From positions 310,001-374,000 of the forward strand of contig CAXXSI010000030.1 of the NCBI GenBank assembly GCA_963669285.2: 64,000 nt of DNA, given 5' to 3'. This DNA comes from JAWKWH01 sp963669285 (GTDB taxonomy: Bacteria; Pseudomonadota; Alphaproteobacteria; Rhizobiales; Rhizobiaceae). The translations under genes and the position numbers were made by a program. Of this stretch, positions 35,751-43,879 are shown piece by piece. The notes under the pieces are model-generated. The model was not told the origin of the DNA, did not search any database, and saw nothing but the letters and a program-made list of their open reading frames with translations. Position 1 is the stretch's first letter. The number at the start of each line of letters is the position of its first letter.

Positions 35751-36755
35751 GTGAAGAGCAACAAATGGCAATTAGCGGCCGTAGTCGGCCTGGCACTTGT
35801 CGCCATGGCGGGCTTGGCCTCGGCGAAGGAGCCGTTGGCGAAGAACCTGTTTGGGTCGAAGAAGCTGCCCGCCGCAATCGATGCAAAGGCCTACGGCTTC
35901 TACTCGAAAGGATGCTTGTCCGGCGGGATGGCAATCGCCCGCGACGGGCCGAACTGGCAGGCCATGCGAACATCGCGCAATCGGCGCTGGGGACATCCCG
36001 ATCTGATCAGTCTGTTGGAGCGTTTATCACGTGAGGCAGCCACCGACGGCTGGAGCGGCTTGCTGGTTGGTGACATTTCGCAGCCCCGAGGTGGCCCCAT
36101 GCTGAGCGGCCACGCCTCCCACCAGATTGGCCTGGATGCAGACATCTGGTTCATGCCGATGCCGAAGAAGCGCTTTTCCATATCCGAGCGAGAACGTGTG
36201 AGCGCGGTATCGGTTCTCAAGCGCAATTCGCTTTATGTCGACGACCGCCGTTGGACCTCGGCCCATGAAGCCGTGCTCAGGCGTGCAGCGAACTACCGGA
36301 ATGTCGAGCGAATTCTGGTTCATCCGGGCGTCAAGAAAAAGCTTTGTGATACCGTGAAAGGCGACCGCAGCTGGTTGCGAAAGATCAGGCCGTTTTGGGG
36401 TCACCATTACCATTTCCATGTGCGCATAGGTTGCCCGCCCGGTTCAACCGGCTGCAAACGTCAGGCCAAGACACCCAAGGGGACCGGGTGCGACAAATCG
36501 CTTGCCTGGTGGTTTACGGAGGAGCCCTGGCGGCCGGCCAAGGGCCCGAAAAAACCCAAGGCCCGCGACATCATGACCATGGCGAGCCTGCCGGGCGCCT
36601 GCCGGGCCGTTCTGGATGCGCCATCGCCGCCGTCTGAAGCGTCGGTGACATTGACGGGAGACGGTTTGGCGAAGGGTTTGCCCAATACGGTCAAGGCCTA
36701 TGCACCGGCGCCGGAAAAACGGGTTCCGGTTCCCATGCCGCGTCCTGGCAGGTGA
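35751..36755 (+). CDS. mepA: Penicillin-insensitive murein endopeptidase MepA
   Basis: A 334-residue periplasmic LAS-type (M74) metallopeptidase that cuts D-Ala-mDAP cross-links. It has a signal peptide of about 25 residues (LAAVVGLALVAMAGLASA). The zinc site is formed by SGHASHQIGLDADIW and HHYHFHVRIGCP, and the family's LVHPGVKKKLC precedes it. The C-terminal about 70 residues are a Pro/Lys-rich tail that is longer than in E. coli (274 aa) and ends VPVPMPRPGR. The start is a GTG at 35751 with AGGA upstream. Confidence 0.93.
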   Translation: MKSNKWQLAAVVGLALVAMAGLASAKEPLAKNLFGSKKLPAAIDAKAYGFYSKGCLSGGMAIARDGPNWQAMRTSRNRRWGHPDLISLLERLSREAATDGWSGLLVGDISQPRGGPMLSGHASHQIGLDADIWFMPMPKKRFSISERERVSAVSVLKRNSLYVDDRRWTSAHEAVLRRAANYRNVERILVHPGVKKKLCDTVKGDRSWLRKIRPFWGHHYHFHVRIGCPPGSTGCKRQAKTPKGTGCDKSLAWWFTEEPWRPAKGPKKPKARDIMTMASLPGACRAVLDAPSPPSEASVTLTGDGLAKGLPNTVKAYAPAPEKRVPVPMPRPGR

Positions 36756-36807
36756 CATTTAGAAAAAACTGTTTCATATGCGTTGCGATAAAATTCGAGC
36801 TTCTTTA

Positions 36808-36825
36808 AACCGATTAAAATCGGTT
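36808..36825. promoter_or_regulatory. LacI/GalR-type palindromic operator candidate before glk
   Basis: The sequence AACCGATTAAAATCGGTT has perfect 8-bp arms and a 2-bp spacer. It lies 38 bp upstream of the glk start codon in an AT-rich intergenic region. AACCGnTT half-sites resemble operators of LacI-family sugar regulators. No such regulator gene is in the window. Confidence 0.5.
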
Positions 36826-36863
36826 CTAACATGAGAGCGAAATTCGTTTCGGTATAAACGCAA

Positions 36864-37889
36864 ATGGACACGCCAACGTCCGCAATAGCAGGACTGACAT
36901 ATCCGATCCTGATTGGAGACATCGGCGGGACCAACGCCCGATTTGCGCTTCTAAGGGATTCGATGTCCGATCCGGAGATCTTCCCCGTGATCAACACCGC
37001 GGGCTATGGTTCGCTGGATGAGGCCATCCAGATGGTGGTGCTGGATCAGACTTCCACGCATCCGCGCAGCGCGCTTCTTGCCGTCGCAGGGCTGGTTGCG
37101 GGTGACCGAATCGAGCTGACCAACCGTGGCTGGGTCATCCAACCGCAGCAAATGCTTGAGACACTGCGGCTCGAATCAATCATTGTGATCAATGATTTCG
37201 AGGCGCAGGCCCTCGCCGTTCTGGCGCTTCAGCCAGGCGACATGGAGCAAATAGGCGGCGGCGATGTCGTCGCAGATGCAGCTTGCGCCGTTCTTGGCCC
37301 GGGCACAGGGCTCGGTGTGGCGGGTCTGATACAGGCCGATGGAGCGTGGATACCTGTGGCAGGAGAGGGGGGCCACATCGATCTCGGTCCGCGCTCAGAT
37401 CGCGAGAGCGCAATCTTCAAGCACTTGGAAATGGCCGACGGTCGCGTTTCCGCCGAACAGGTTCTAAGCGGCCGCGGTATGGTCAATCTGTACAACGCGA
37501 TTTGCCTGACCGATGGCAAAAAACCCGAGTTTGCGACGCCGGAACGGGTCAGTTCAGCGGCGTTGTCGAAGGACAATGCAGAGGCCGCCGAAACGCTGGA
37601 GCTGTTCTCCGTTTTACTCGGACGCGTGGCCGGCGATATGGCGCTCATCTTCAGGAGTAGCGGCGGTGTTTATCTGACCGGCGGGATTGCCAGGAAAATT
37701 CTGCCGGCGCTGCAGTCGGGCTCATTTCGTCAGGCATTCGAAGACAAGGCGCCTCACAGAGATTTTCTCGCCGGCATTCAGGTCAAGGTCGTGATGCACC
37801 CGCTGGCAGCGCTTGTCGGTATCGCGGCGTTTGCGCGAGATCCCGAGCGATTCTGCGTGGATGTTTCCTCACGCCACTGGCATCGTTAG
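36864..37889 (+). CDS. glk: Glucokinase
   Basis: A 341-residue cytosolic enzyme phosphorylating glucose with ATP, of the bacterial Glk (COG0837) type. The phosphate-binding motif is LIGDIGGTNARFALL. IVINDFEAQALAVLAL contains the catalytic Asp, and the ATP/adenosine motifs GPGTGLGVAGLI and VYLTGGIARKILP follow. E and H residues of the sugar site are in AGEGGHIDLGPRS. It stands alone, with a palindrome upstream that looks like a sugar-regulator operator, and it is followed by the hybrid repeat. Confidence 0.95.
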   Translation: MDTPTSAIAGLTYPILIGDIGGTNARFALLRDSMSDPEIFPVINTAGYGSLDEAIQMVVLDQTSTHPRSALLAVAGLVAGDRIELTNRGWVIQPQQMLETLRLESIIVINDFEAQALAVLALQPGDMEQIGGGDVVADAACAVLGPGTGLGVAGLIQADGAWIPVAGEGGHIDLGPRSDRESAIFKHLEMADGRVSAEQVLSGRGMVNLYNAICLTDGKKPEFATPERVSSAALSKDNAEAAETLELFSVLLGRVAGDMALIFRSSGGVYLTGGIARKILPALQSGSFRQAFEDKAPHRDFLAGIQVKVVMHPLAALVGIAAFARDPERFCVDVSSRHWHR

Positions 37890-38019
37890 CCAATTTGACG
37901 GTCGAAATTTCAAGTAATTCGTTGCGATTGTACCATAGGCAATCCGGCACAGGCGCTGTATGAGGACAGCGAATGACTACGGCACAACAATTCGCAGCAT
38001 TCGACAATGTGGGGGTTCC

Positions 38020-38330
38020 TAGAGTCCTTTTATCCCATTCGGAGCCATTCTGGCGGAGCGAATTTGTGACAGGATCAAGCAAATACACGAAGAGCGTATT
38101 TGCCATCGTGCGAGGATTTCGACGATGCTGATGGGGAAAAGACTGTCAAGCAGGTGGTACATCAAGCGTTTGAAAGATTTGGATAAACCGCAATTGTTTC
38201 AAATTGGCCTTTTGCGCCCCGGTCTGCGTTGCGCGGGTCTGACGGTGCTCGCCCCGCGGCGCCCCGTGCTCCTTGCCGGACCACAAAATCCCGGCGTTCA
38301 AACGATTCCATTTCAACCGGATACGCTCTA
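38020..38330 (+). repeat. Hybrid repeat: left end R3, remainder R2
   Basis: Bases 38022-38100 match the reverse complement of the right end of R3 (8306 downwards), starting GAGTCCTTTTATCCCATTCG. From about 38101 to 38328 the sequence matches R2 copies B and C, ending with the R2 terminus. The join lies at AGAGCGTAT, which occurs in both families. The total without TA is 307 bp, the same as an intact R2. TA flanks both ends (38020-38021 and 38329-38330). The right end lies 4 bp before the start of the ABC exporter gene. Confidence 0.82.
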
Positions 38331-38334
38331 ACCG

Positions 38335-40203
38335 ATGTTCTTCAATTTTCGAAAATCGAACGATCGCCCGAGCGATGTGATCGCGATCATCAAACGCGTG
38401 TTTCGTGAAAACGGTCGCGCCTATATCCGCGACTACATTCTGGCGGCCATGTGCATGCTGCTTGTGGCCGGAACAACCTTTTTTGTCGCCTGGTTGATGA
38501 GCCCGGTTGTCAACGAAATCTTCGTCAACAAGCGCGTCGACCTGATTTCGGTGATTGCCGGATCGGCCTTTGCCGCATTCGCCATTCGCGGCGTCGCGAC
38601 ATACGGGCAGGGCGTGCTGCTCGCCAGAATCGGCAACAACATGGTTGCCCGCTACCAGCGGCGGATTTTCAACCATCTGATGCGGCTTGGTGTGGATTTC
38701 TATGCCCAGGAACGTTCGGGCAAGCTGGCGGCCCGTATCAATGAGAATGTGGCCGGCATTCGCGACCTGCTGACCATGACATTGAATGCGGTGGCGCGCG
38801 ATGCGGTAATGGTGCTCTGCCTGCTTGCGCTGATGATCGTCAAGGATCCCTTTCTTTCACTGTTTGCCCTTGTCGTCGCACCGCCGATTGCCATTGCCGT
38901 CAACTATCTGATGCGCCGGCTTCGTACGGTTGCCCGTCAGGCCGTCGAGTTCAATTCACGCGTCAATGGCGCGGTTCAGGAAGCGACACAGGGGATTGCC
39001 ATCGTCAAGGCTTTCACGATGGAAGAGCAGCTTTCCCGGAAGATCGGTCAGCTCATTGATGTCGCCGAGGAACGCGCCAACAAGATCGCTCGCATTCAGG
39101 AACGCTCAGCGCCGATATCCGAAGTGCTGGCCGGTGTCGCCATCGCAGGTGTCATTGCGTATGGCGGTTACCGGATTGCTGTATCCAATGTTCCGCCGGG
39201 CGATTTGTTTTCGTTCATCACCGCCTTGATGCTGGCCTATGATCCGGCGCGGCGCCTGGCGCGGGTTCAGGTCGCTTTGGAACGCTCGCTTGTCAATGCC
39301 CGCATGATCTATGAGATTCTGGACATCGAACCGCAACAGCGTGACCAGGATCAGGCGGCCGCGCTGAATGTCGGAAACGCCGAAATCCGATTCGACAATG
39401 TCAGCTTTTCCTACGAACCGGGTCTGCCGGTCCTCAACGGGGTTTCATTTGTGGCCGCGCCGGGCGAGGTCACGGCGATCGTCGGTTCTTCGGGAGCCGG
39501 AAAGACCACTCTGATTTCACTGTTGCAGCGGTTTTACGACCTTGATGACGGCGCGATCGAAATCGACGGTCAGGACATTGCAAGCGTCACCAAATACTCG
39601 CTGAGAAGTTCCATTGCCTATGTATCGCAGGCGCCCTACCTGTTCGAAGGCACAATCGCGGACAATATTCGATACGGAAATCCGGCCGCATCCGAAGAAG
39701 ACGTCAGGCAGGCGGCGGTGCTGGCGCATGCAGACGAGTTCATTGCCGAGCAGCCCGAAGGTTATGATACGCCGGTCGGCGAAAGCGGCTCGACCCTGTC
39801 GGGCGGTCAGCGCCAACGCATTTCGATAGCGCGTGCCCTGGTTCGCGACGCGCCCATCCTTCTTCTCGACGAGGCGACGTCGGCGTTGGACAATGAATCG
39901 GAAAAACAGGTCCAGGCGGCGCTCGAGACGGTGATGAAAGGCCGCACCACGATTGTCATCGCCCATCGTCTCTCGACCGTTGTGCAAGCAGATAAAATCG
40001 TCGTGTTCGACAAGGGACAGGTCGTTGAAGAGGGCGTTCACAAGCGGCTTGTCAGACGCAAGAATGGCCTTTACGCCCGTTTCTACAAAATGGGAGACAG
40101 CGGCGGTCTCGATCTGCTTGACGACCGCGGGCCCGAAAAAGAGGCGCCGCGCGCCAAGAAAGTTCGAAGACAAAAGCAACCGGTGCCGGGATTGGAACCA
40201 TGA
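38335..40203 (+). CDS. MsbA-like ABC exporter (fused permease and ATPase)
   Basis: A 622-residue half-transporter. Six membrane helices lie in residues about 35-320. The nucleotide-binding domain follows with Walker A IVGSSGAGKTTLISLL, signature LSGGQRQRISIARAL and Walker B ILLLDEATSALD, then the H-loop IVIAHRLSTV. The sequence is of the lipid A/multidrug exporter type; MsbA flips lipid A-core across the inner membrane. A basic C-terminal tail (EAPRAKKVRRQKQ) is unusual. The ribosome-binding site is weak because the hybrid repeat ends directly before it. It overlaps dapB by 4 bp. Confidence 0.92.
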   Translation: MFFNFRKSNDRPSDVIAIIKRVFRENGRAYIRDYILAAMCMLLVAGTTFFVAWLMSPVVNEIFVNKRVDLISVIAGSAFAAFAIRGVATYGQGVLLARIGNNMVARYQRRIFNHLMRLGVDFYAQERSGKLAARINENVAGIRDLLTMTLNAVARDAVMVLCLLALMIVKDPFLSLFALVVAPPIAIAVNYLMRRLRTVARQAVEFNSRVNGAVQEATQGIAIVKAFTMEEQLSRKIGQLIDVAEERANKIARIQERSAPISEVLAGVAIAGVIAYGGYRIAVSNVPPGDLFSFITALMLAYDPARRLARVQVALERSLVNARMIYEILDIEPQQRDQDQAAALNVGNAEIRFDNVSFSYEPGLPVLNGVSFVAAPGEVTAIVGSSGAGKTTLISLLQRFYDLDDGAIEIDGQDIASVTKYSLRSSIAYVSQAPYLFEGTIADNIRYGNPAASEEDVRQAAVLAHADEFIAEQPEGYDTPVGESGSTLSGGQRQRISIARALVRDAPILLLDEATSALDNESEKQVQAALETVMKGRTTIVIAHRLSTVVQADKIVVFDKGQVVEEGVHKRLVRRKNGLYARFYKMGDSGGLDLLDDRGPEKEAPRAKKVRRQKQPVPGLEP

Positions 40204-41018
40204 GCGAGATGAAACTGGTCGTTGTCGGCGCTACCGGCCGAATGGGACAGGCATTGATCCGCACAATCGTTGAGACCAGCGGTGTCGTGTTGTCGGGTGC
40301 CGTTGAAAGGCCCGGCGCACCGCAAGTTGGCGCAGACGCAGGCGAACTGGCCGGCGTCGGGGTGCTCGGCGTGCCAGTTGCCGAGGATCCGCTGCCGCTG
40401 TTTGCCAAGGCCGATGGCGTGCTCGACTTCACGTCGCCCGCCGCCACGGTCGCGTTTGCCGGATACGCCGCGCAGGCTCACATGGTCCACGTGATCGGCA
40501 CAACCGGCTGCTCCGGACAGGATGACGAGGCCATCGCCGCGGCCGCCCGCCATGCGACAATCGTCAAATCCGGCAATATGAGCCTCGGCGTCAATCTGCT
40601 CTCGGTTCTGACCGAACAGGCGGCAGGCGCTCTCGGTTCTGCGGATTTCGACATCGAGGTCCTGGAAATGCATCACAAGCACAAGGTCGACGCCCCGTCG
40701 GGCACTGCGCTGCTGCTTGGAGAGAGTGCCGCGCACGGCCGCGCAATCGAACTCGGCTCCAATTCGGTGCGCGTGCGCGACGGCCACACCGGCCCGCGCC
40801 CCGACGGTTCGATCGGATTTGCCACGCTGCGCGGGGGATCGGTTGTCGGAGAACATTCGGTCATTTTTGCCGGCACCGGCGAGCGCATCACGCTGACGCA
40901 TCAGGCTGAAGACCGGCAGATATTCGCCCGTGGCGCGGTCACCGCCGCCGTGTGGGCACGAGGACGCAAGGCAGGCCTTTATTCCATGCGCGATGTGCTC
41001 GGTCTCGGCGAAACCTGA
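40200..41018 (+). CDS. dapB: 4-hydroxy-tetrahydrodipicolinate reductase
   Basis: A 272-residue enzyme of lysine and diaminopimelate synthesis. The NAD(P)H motif is VVVGATGRMGQALIR, the catalytic region is EMHHKHKVDAPSGTALLLGE, and GSIGFATLRGGSVVGEH follows, all standard for DapB. The start overlaps the end of the ABC exporter gene (ATGA), and gpmA follows 29 bp later, so the three probably form an operon. DapB-gpmA adjacency is common in Hyphomicrobiales. Confidence 0.96.
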   Translation: MSEMKLVVVGATGRMGQALIRTIVETSGVVLSGAVERPGAPQVGADAGELAGVGVLGVPVAEDPLPLFAKADGVLDFTSPAATVAFAGYAAQAHMVHVIGTTGCSGQDDEAIAAAARHATIVKSGNMSLGVNLLSVLTEQAAGALGSADFDIEVLEMHHKHKVDAPSGTALLLGESAAHGRAIELGSNSVRVRDGHTGPRPDGSIGFATLRGGSVVGEHSVIFAGTGERITLTHQAEDRQIFARGAVTAAVWARGRKAGLYSMRDVLGLGET

Positions 41019-41047
41019 TAGGCAAACACAAACCCGAAAGGATAGAC

Positions 41048-41668
41048 ATGCCGCGTACACTAGTGCTGGTCCGCCATGGACAGAGCGAATGGAACCTGAA
41101 AAACCTGTTCACCGGCTGGCGGGATGCGGATCTGACCGAAAAGGGCCATCAGGAGGCAAAGGCGGCCGGTCAGCTGCTGAAAGCGCGCGGTCTTACATTC
41201 GACATCGCCTTCACATCGGTTCTGCAGCGTGCCGAAAAAACCTGCGTGCACATTCTAAACGAGATCGGACAGCCGGATCTTCAGACAATCCGCGATCAGG
41301 CGCTGAACGAGCGCGATTACGGCGATCTTGCCGGGCTCAACAAGGACGATGCCAGGAAAAAGTGGGGCGAAGAACAGGTTCACATCTGGCGGCGTTCGTA
41401 TGACACACCGCCGCCCGGCGGCGAAAGCCTGAGAGACACCGGCGCGCGCGTGTGGCCCTATTACCTGCATACGATGCAACCGCATGTGCTCGGCGGCGGG
41501 ACCGTTCTGGTGTCGGCGCACGGTAATTCACTGCGCGCCCTGATCATGGCTCTCGACGGATTGAGCGGCGAGGAGGTGGTCAAGCTGGAGCTGGGGACGG
41601 GCGTTCCCATCATCTATCAGCTGAACGCCGATTCCACCGTTGCCAGCAAGGAAGTTCTCGACCCGTAA
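41048..41668 (+). CDS. gpmA: 2,3-bisphosphoglycerate-dependent phosphoglycerate mutase
   Basis: A 206-residue glycolytic enzyme. The phospho-His motif is LVLVRHGQSEWN (H9), followed by LNERDYGDLAGLNKDDARKKWG and the second His in VSAHGNSLRALIMAL. This is the short rhizobial form (about 206-210 aa, against 250 in E. coli). The start is the ATG at 41048, just before the conserved beginning. It follows dapB and is the last core gene before the tRNA-Leu island. Confidence 0.95.
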   Translation: MPRTLVLVRHGQSEWNLKNLFTGWRDADLTEKGHQEAKAAGQLLKARGLTFDIAFTSVLQRAEKTCVHILNEIGQPDLQTIRDQALNERDYGDLAGLNKDDARKKWGEEQVHIWRRSYDTPPPGGESLRDTGARVWPYYLHTMQPHVLGGGTVLVSAHGNSLRALIMALDGLSGEEVVKLELGTGVPIIYQLNADSTVASKEVLDP

Positions 41669-41741
41669 AGCCCTCAGTGCGGTCGGTTTGAATTGCGCGT
41701 TGACAGCGCTTGCCTGCCCGCTTACATGAGCCTCGCAGATT

Positions 41742-41828
41742 GCCCAGGTGGCGGAATTGGTAGACGCGCCAGCTTCAGGTGCTGGTGACCGCATGGTCGT
41801 GGAGGTTCGAGTCCTCTCCTGGGCACCA
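41742..41828 (+). tRNA. tRNA-Leu (CAG)
   Basis: The acceptor stem is GCCCAGG with CCTGGGC, the anticodon loop is TTCAGGT (anticodon CAG) on a CCAGC/GCTGG stem, and there is a long class II variable arm (about TGACCGCATGGTCGTGG) and the T-loop GGTTCGAGTCC. The CCA end is encoded. It is the integration target of the element on its right. Confidence 0.97.
41800..41828 (+). other. Candidate attL attachment core (3' end of tRNA-Leu)
   Basis: Tyrosine integrases of this type recombine in the T-arm and acceptor 3' half of a tRNA gene, and the integrase begins 163 bp beyond this point. I looked for a second copy of GTTCGAGTCCTCTCCTGGGC to the right and did not see one, so attR is probably outside the window. 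Confidence 0.45.
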
Positions 41829-41850
41829 TTTATCTTTCTCATAGCATCTC

Positions 41851-41875
41851 AAAACCCTTGAAATATAAGGGTTTT
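41851..41875 (+). terminator. Terminator hairpin after tRNA-Leu
   Basis: AAAACCCTT (41851-41859), loop GAAATAT, AAGGGTTTT (41867-41875): a perfect 9-bp stem ending in TTTT, 23 bp past the tRNA. Confidence 0.8.
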
Positions 41876-41907
41876 CGTGCGATTCTTCTTCTCATAGATG
41901 ACCATCC

Positions 41908-41989
41908 GTACCCAGCAAATCGCACCCATTTCTGGGTACGGAACTGGGTACAAAGTCAGAATGTACCCAATTTGGAGATTCCGTACCCA
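41908..41989. promoter_or_regulatory. Five GTACCCA heptamers in front of the integrase
   Basis: GTACCCA occurs at 41908, 41963 and 41983 on the plus strand and as TGGGTAC at 41933 and 41945. They fill the 82 bp between the tRNA terminator and the integrase start. The mix of direct and inverted copies suits arm-type binding sites of the integrase or of an excisionase, which could also repress the int promoter. Confidence 0.6.
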
Positions 41990-41991
41990 AT

Positions 41992-43191
41992 ATGCCCTTG
42001 TCTGACCTGAAGATTCGTAAAGCAAAACAAAGGGATAAGCCCTTTCGGATGAGCGATGGTTTGGGCTTATTTTTACTGGTACGACCGACAGGATCGAAGG
42101 CGTGGCAATTCCGATATCAATACATGGGCAAAGAGAAATTGCTATCCATTGGTAACTATCCGGCGGTTTCGCTTGCCGATGCACGGAAAAAACGGGATGA
42201 AGCCAAGGAGCAACTGGCCAAGGATATTGACCCCTCCATCCAGAAGCAACTCGACCGCATCGACGCGGAGGTGAAGTCGCGCATGACCTTTAAGGAAGTC
42301 GCCGACGAGTACTACCAAAATGCGGTTGACCGGAATTTGTCTCCGGCCACTTTGAAAAAGAAGAAGTGGTTCATCGATGGATTGGCGAGGCCGCTGCACA
42401 ACCGTCCGATTGACCAGATAACGGCTTCCGAGCTTCTGCATCTGCTCAAGCCAATCGAGAGGAGCGGCAGGCGCGAGACGGCCAAGAAACTCCGCGCGAC
42501 CATTTCTGCGATTTTTCGATTGGCCATGATCACCATGCGTGCGCCTGCTGATCCGTCTGCAGCCCTTAAAGACGCGCTGCTGCCACCAAAGGTGACCGGT
42601 CGGGCAGCAATCACCGATGAAAAGGAATTTGGTGAGCTACTGCGTCGCTTGGACGAATATACCGGCTGGCCGGTTATCCCTGCCGCAATGAAGTTCCAAA
42701 TCCTCACCTGCACCCGCCCAGGTGAGGTACGAGGTGCCAAGAAGAGAGAATTCGATCTGGAAAGGCGCATATGGACCATACCGGCCGAGCGCATGAAGAT
42801 GCGTCGGGAGCACACGGTGCCGCTTTCCCGGCAAGCTTATGCCATCGTGATGGAGAACTGGTCGCAGGTTGACGCCATTGAGCTTATTTTCCCGTCGCTT
42901 GTGTCAACGCGAAAATGGCTGTCAGAGAACGCCTTCAATACTGTCCTGCGCCGTATGGGCTATTCTGGAGATGAAGTAACCGCTCATGGCTTCCGCGTCA
43001 CCGCGAGCACAATTCTTAACTCACGGGAATACAATCCCGACGTGATCGAAGCCGTGCTGGCGCATCAGGACAAGAATGCCATCAGGCGCACCTACAATCG
43101 CACGACATATTGGAATCAGCGTGTCCAGTTGATGCAGGAATGGTCAGATTTGTGTGATGAGTTTCGGTCAACCGCTTCGGTCCAATCGTAA
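41992..43191 (+). CDS. Tyrosine integrase of a tRNA-integrated island (P4-like)
   Basis: A 399-residue site-specific recombinase. The N-terminal Arm-DNA-binding domain (DUF4102 type; LSDLKIRKAKQRDKPFRMSDGLGLFLLV and LLSIGNYPAVSLADARKKRDEAK) is followed by a SAM-like core-binding domain (about 95-200) and the catalytic domain. Catalytic residues visible are Arg in TCTRPGEVRGAK, HGFR (HxxR), a further His in VLAHQDK and a Tyr in RRTYNR or the nearby TTYWNQ. It reads away from tRNA-Leu, its likely target. Base composition drops after this gene, which supports an acquired island. Confidence 0.95.
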   Translation: MPLSDLKIRKAKQRDKPFRMSDGLGLFLLVRPTGSKAWQFRYQYMGKEKLLSIGNYPAVSLADARKKRDEAKEQLAKDIDPSIQKQLDRIDAEVKSRMTFKEVADEYYQNAVDRNLSPATLKKKKWFIDGLARPLHNRPIDQITASELLHLLKPIERSGRRETAKKLRATISAIFRLAMITMRAPADPSAALKDALLPPKVTGRAAITDEKEFGELLRRLDEYTGWPVIPAAMKFQILTCTRPGEVRGAKKREFDLERRIWTIPAERMKMRREHTVPLSRQAYAIVMENWSQVDAIELIFPSLVSTRKWLSENAFNTVLRRMGYSGDEVTAHGFRVTASTILNSREYNPDVIEAVLAHQDKNAIRRTYNRTTYWNQRVQLMQEWSDLCDEFRSTASVQS

Positions 43192-43340
43192 GGACGACAA
43201 CCCGTGTTAGAGGGCCGATCAAATAAACGATTATGCTCGATGCGGCGCTGAAATGCAGCCAGGAACAGAATTGATGAAATTCGAATAACTCTGTTTCAGT
43301 ATCTAATAATATCATACACTTATCATACTAATATAGAGAG

Positions 43341-43492
43341 CTGTCAGATTGACAGGATGGGACAGCCTATGTGCCAGTTCAGCCCTTCAAACTGACAGTG
43401 GTTTTCAATCGAATCGACAGCACAAAATGGTTCGGAGTGTTCGATATCAACACCCCTGACGGACCATGACAGTGCCGCTGTCAAATTGACAG
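43341..43492. promoter_or_regulatory. Cluster of TGACAG motifs with two 15-bp palindromes
   Basis: CTGTCAGATTGACAG (43341-43355) and CTGTCAAATTGACAG (43478-43492) are near-identical palindromes. Between them lie further copies of GACAG at 43361, 43394 and 43416 and the palindrome TGACAGTGCCGCTGTCA (43467-43483). The stretch 43192-43511 holds no gene. The arrangement suggests binding sites for a protein of the island, such as a regulator, an excisionase or a replication initiator. Confidence 0.55.
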
Positions 43493-43511
43493 TCGGTCAT
43501 GCTGAGCCAAC

Positions 43512-43871
43512 TCAGTGTTTGCTGATTGCGTAGATTTCCACTGATCTGATCCACTTTTCAGTCGTTCTAAGTCCGTGATCCGATCGCTCGATCAGTTCTG
43601 CCTCTTCGGCTTCGTTCAAGGAACGATAAACCGTGCTTTCTGAAAGGCACAAAAACTGAGCCAGATCTCGCTTTGACATAATGCAGTAGGGAAACCTTGG
43701 GTCACTCGTTGATAGTTTGTGGATCGAATCGATGATCACATAGGTATTGAGCGTGATGTCCATTTTCTCGCGAACATCGTGCAAAACCACCGTATAGCGC
43801 GGTCGTTTTTTGTATCTGGTTGCAGACGGATCAAGCACGTCAGCCAGACGTTGCATACCTGCTTCGTTCAT
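43512..43871 (-). CDS. Small winged-helix-type protein, island gene
   Basis: A 119-residue protein I do not recognise by family. Residues about 65-100 look like a helix-turn-helix: MSKRDLAQFLCLSESTVYRSLNEAEEAELIER, with the spacing of MarR/GntR-type or plasmid-replication winged helices. The N-terminal half (KRPRYTVVLHDVREKMDITLNTYVIIDSIHKLS) resembles the region before the wing in phage-type replication or regulatory proteins. It is 8 bp downstream of another DNA-binding-type gene and directly upstream (by coordinates, downstream by transcription) lies the TGACAG cluster, possibly its target. Confidence 0.7.
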   Translation of the reverse strand: MNEAGMQRLADVLDPSATRYKKRPRYTVVLHDVREKMDITLNTYVIIDSIHKLSTSDPRFPYCIMSKRDLAQFLCLSESTVYRSLNEAEEAELIERSDHGLRTTEKWIRSVEIYAISKH

Positions 43872-43879
43872 GCTGCTTA

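Noticed and set aside
43341..43492. TGACAG repeats as a CRISPR-like array
   Set aside because: The motifs are only 6-15 bp, irregularly spaced and in both orientations; there are no cas genes.
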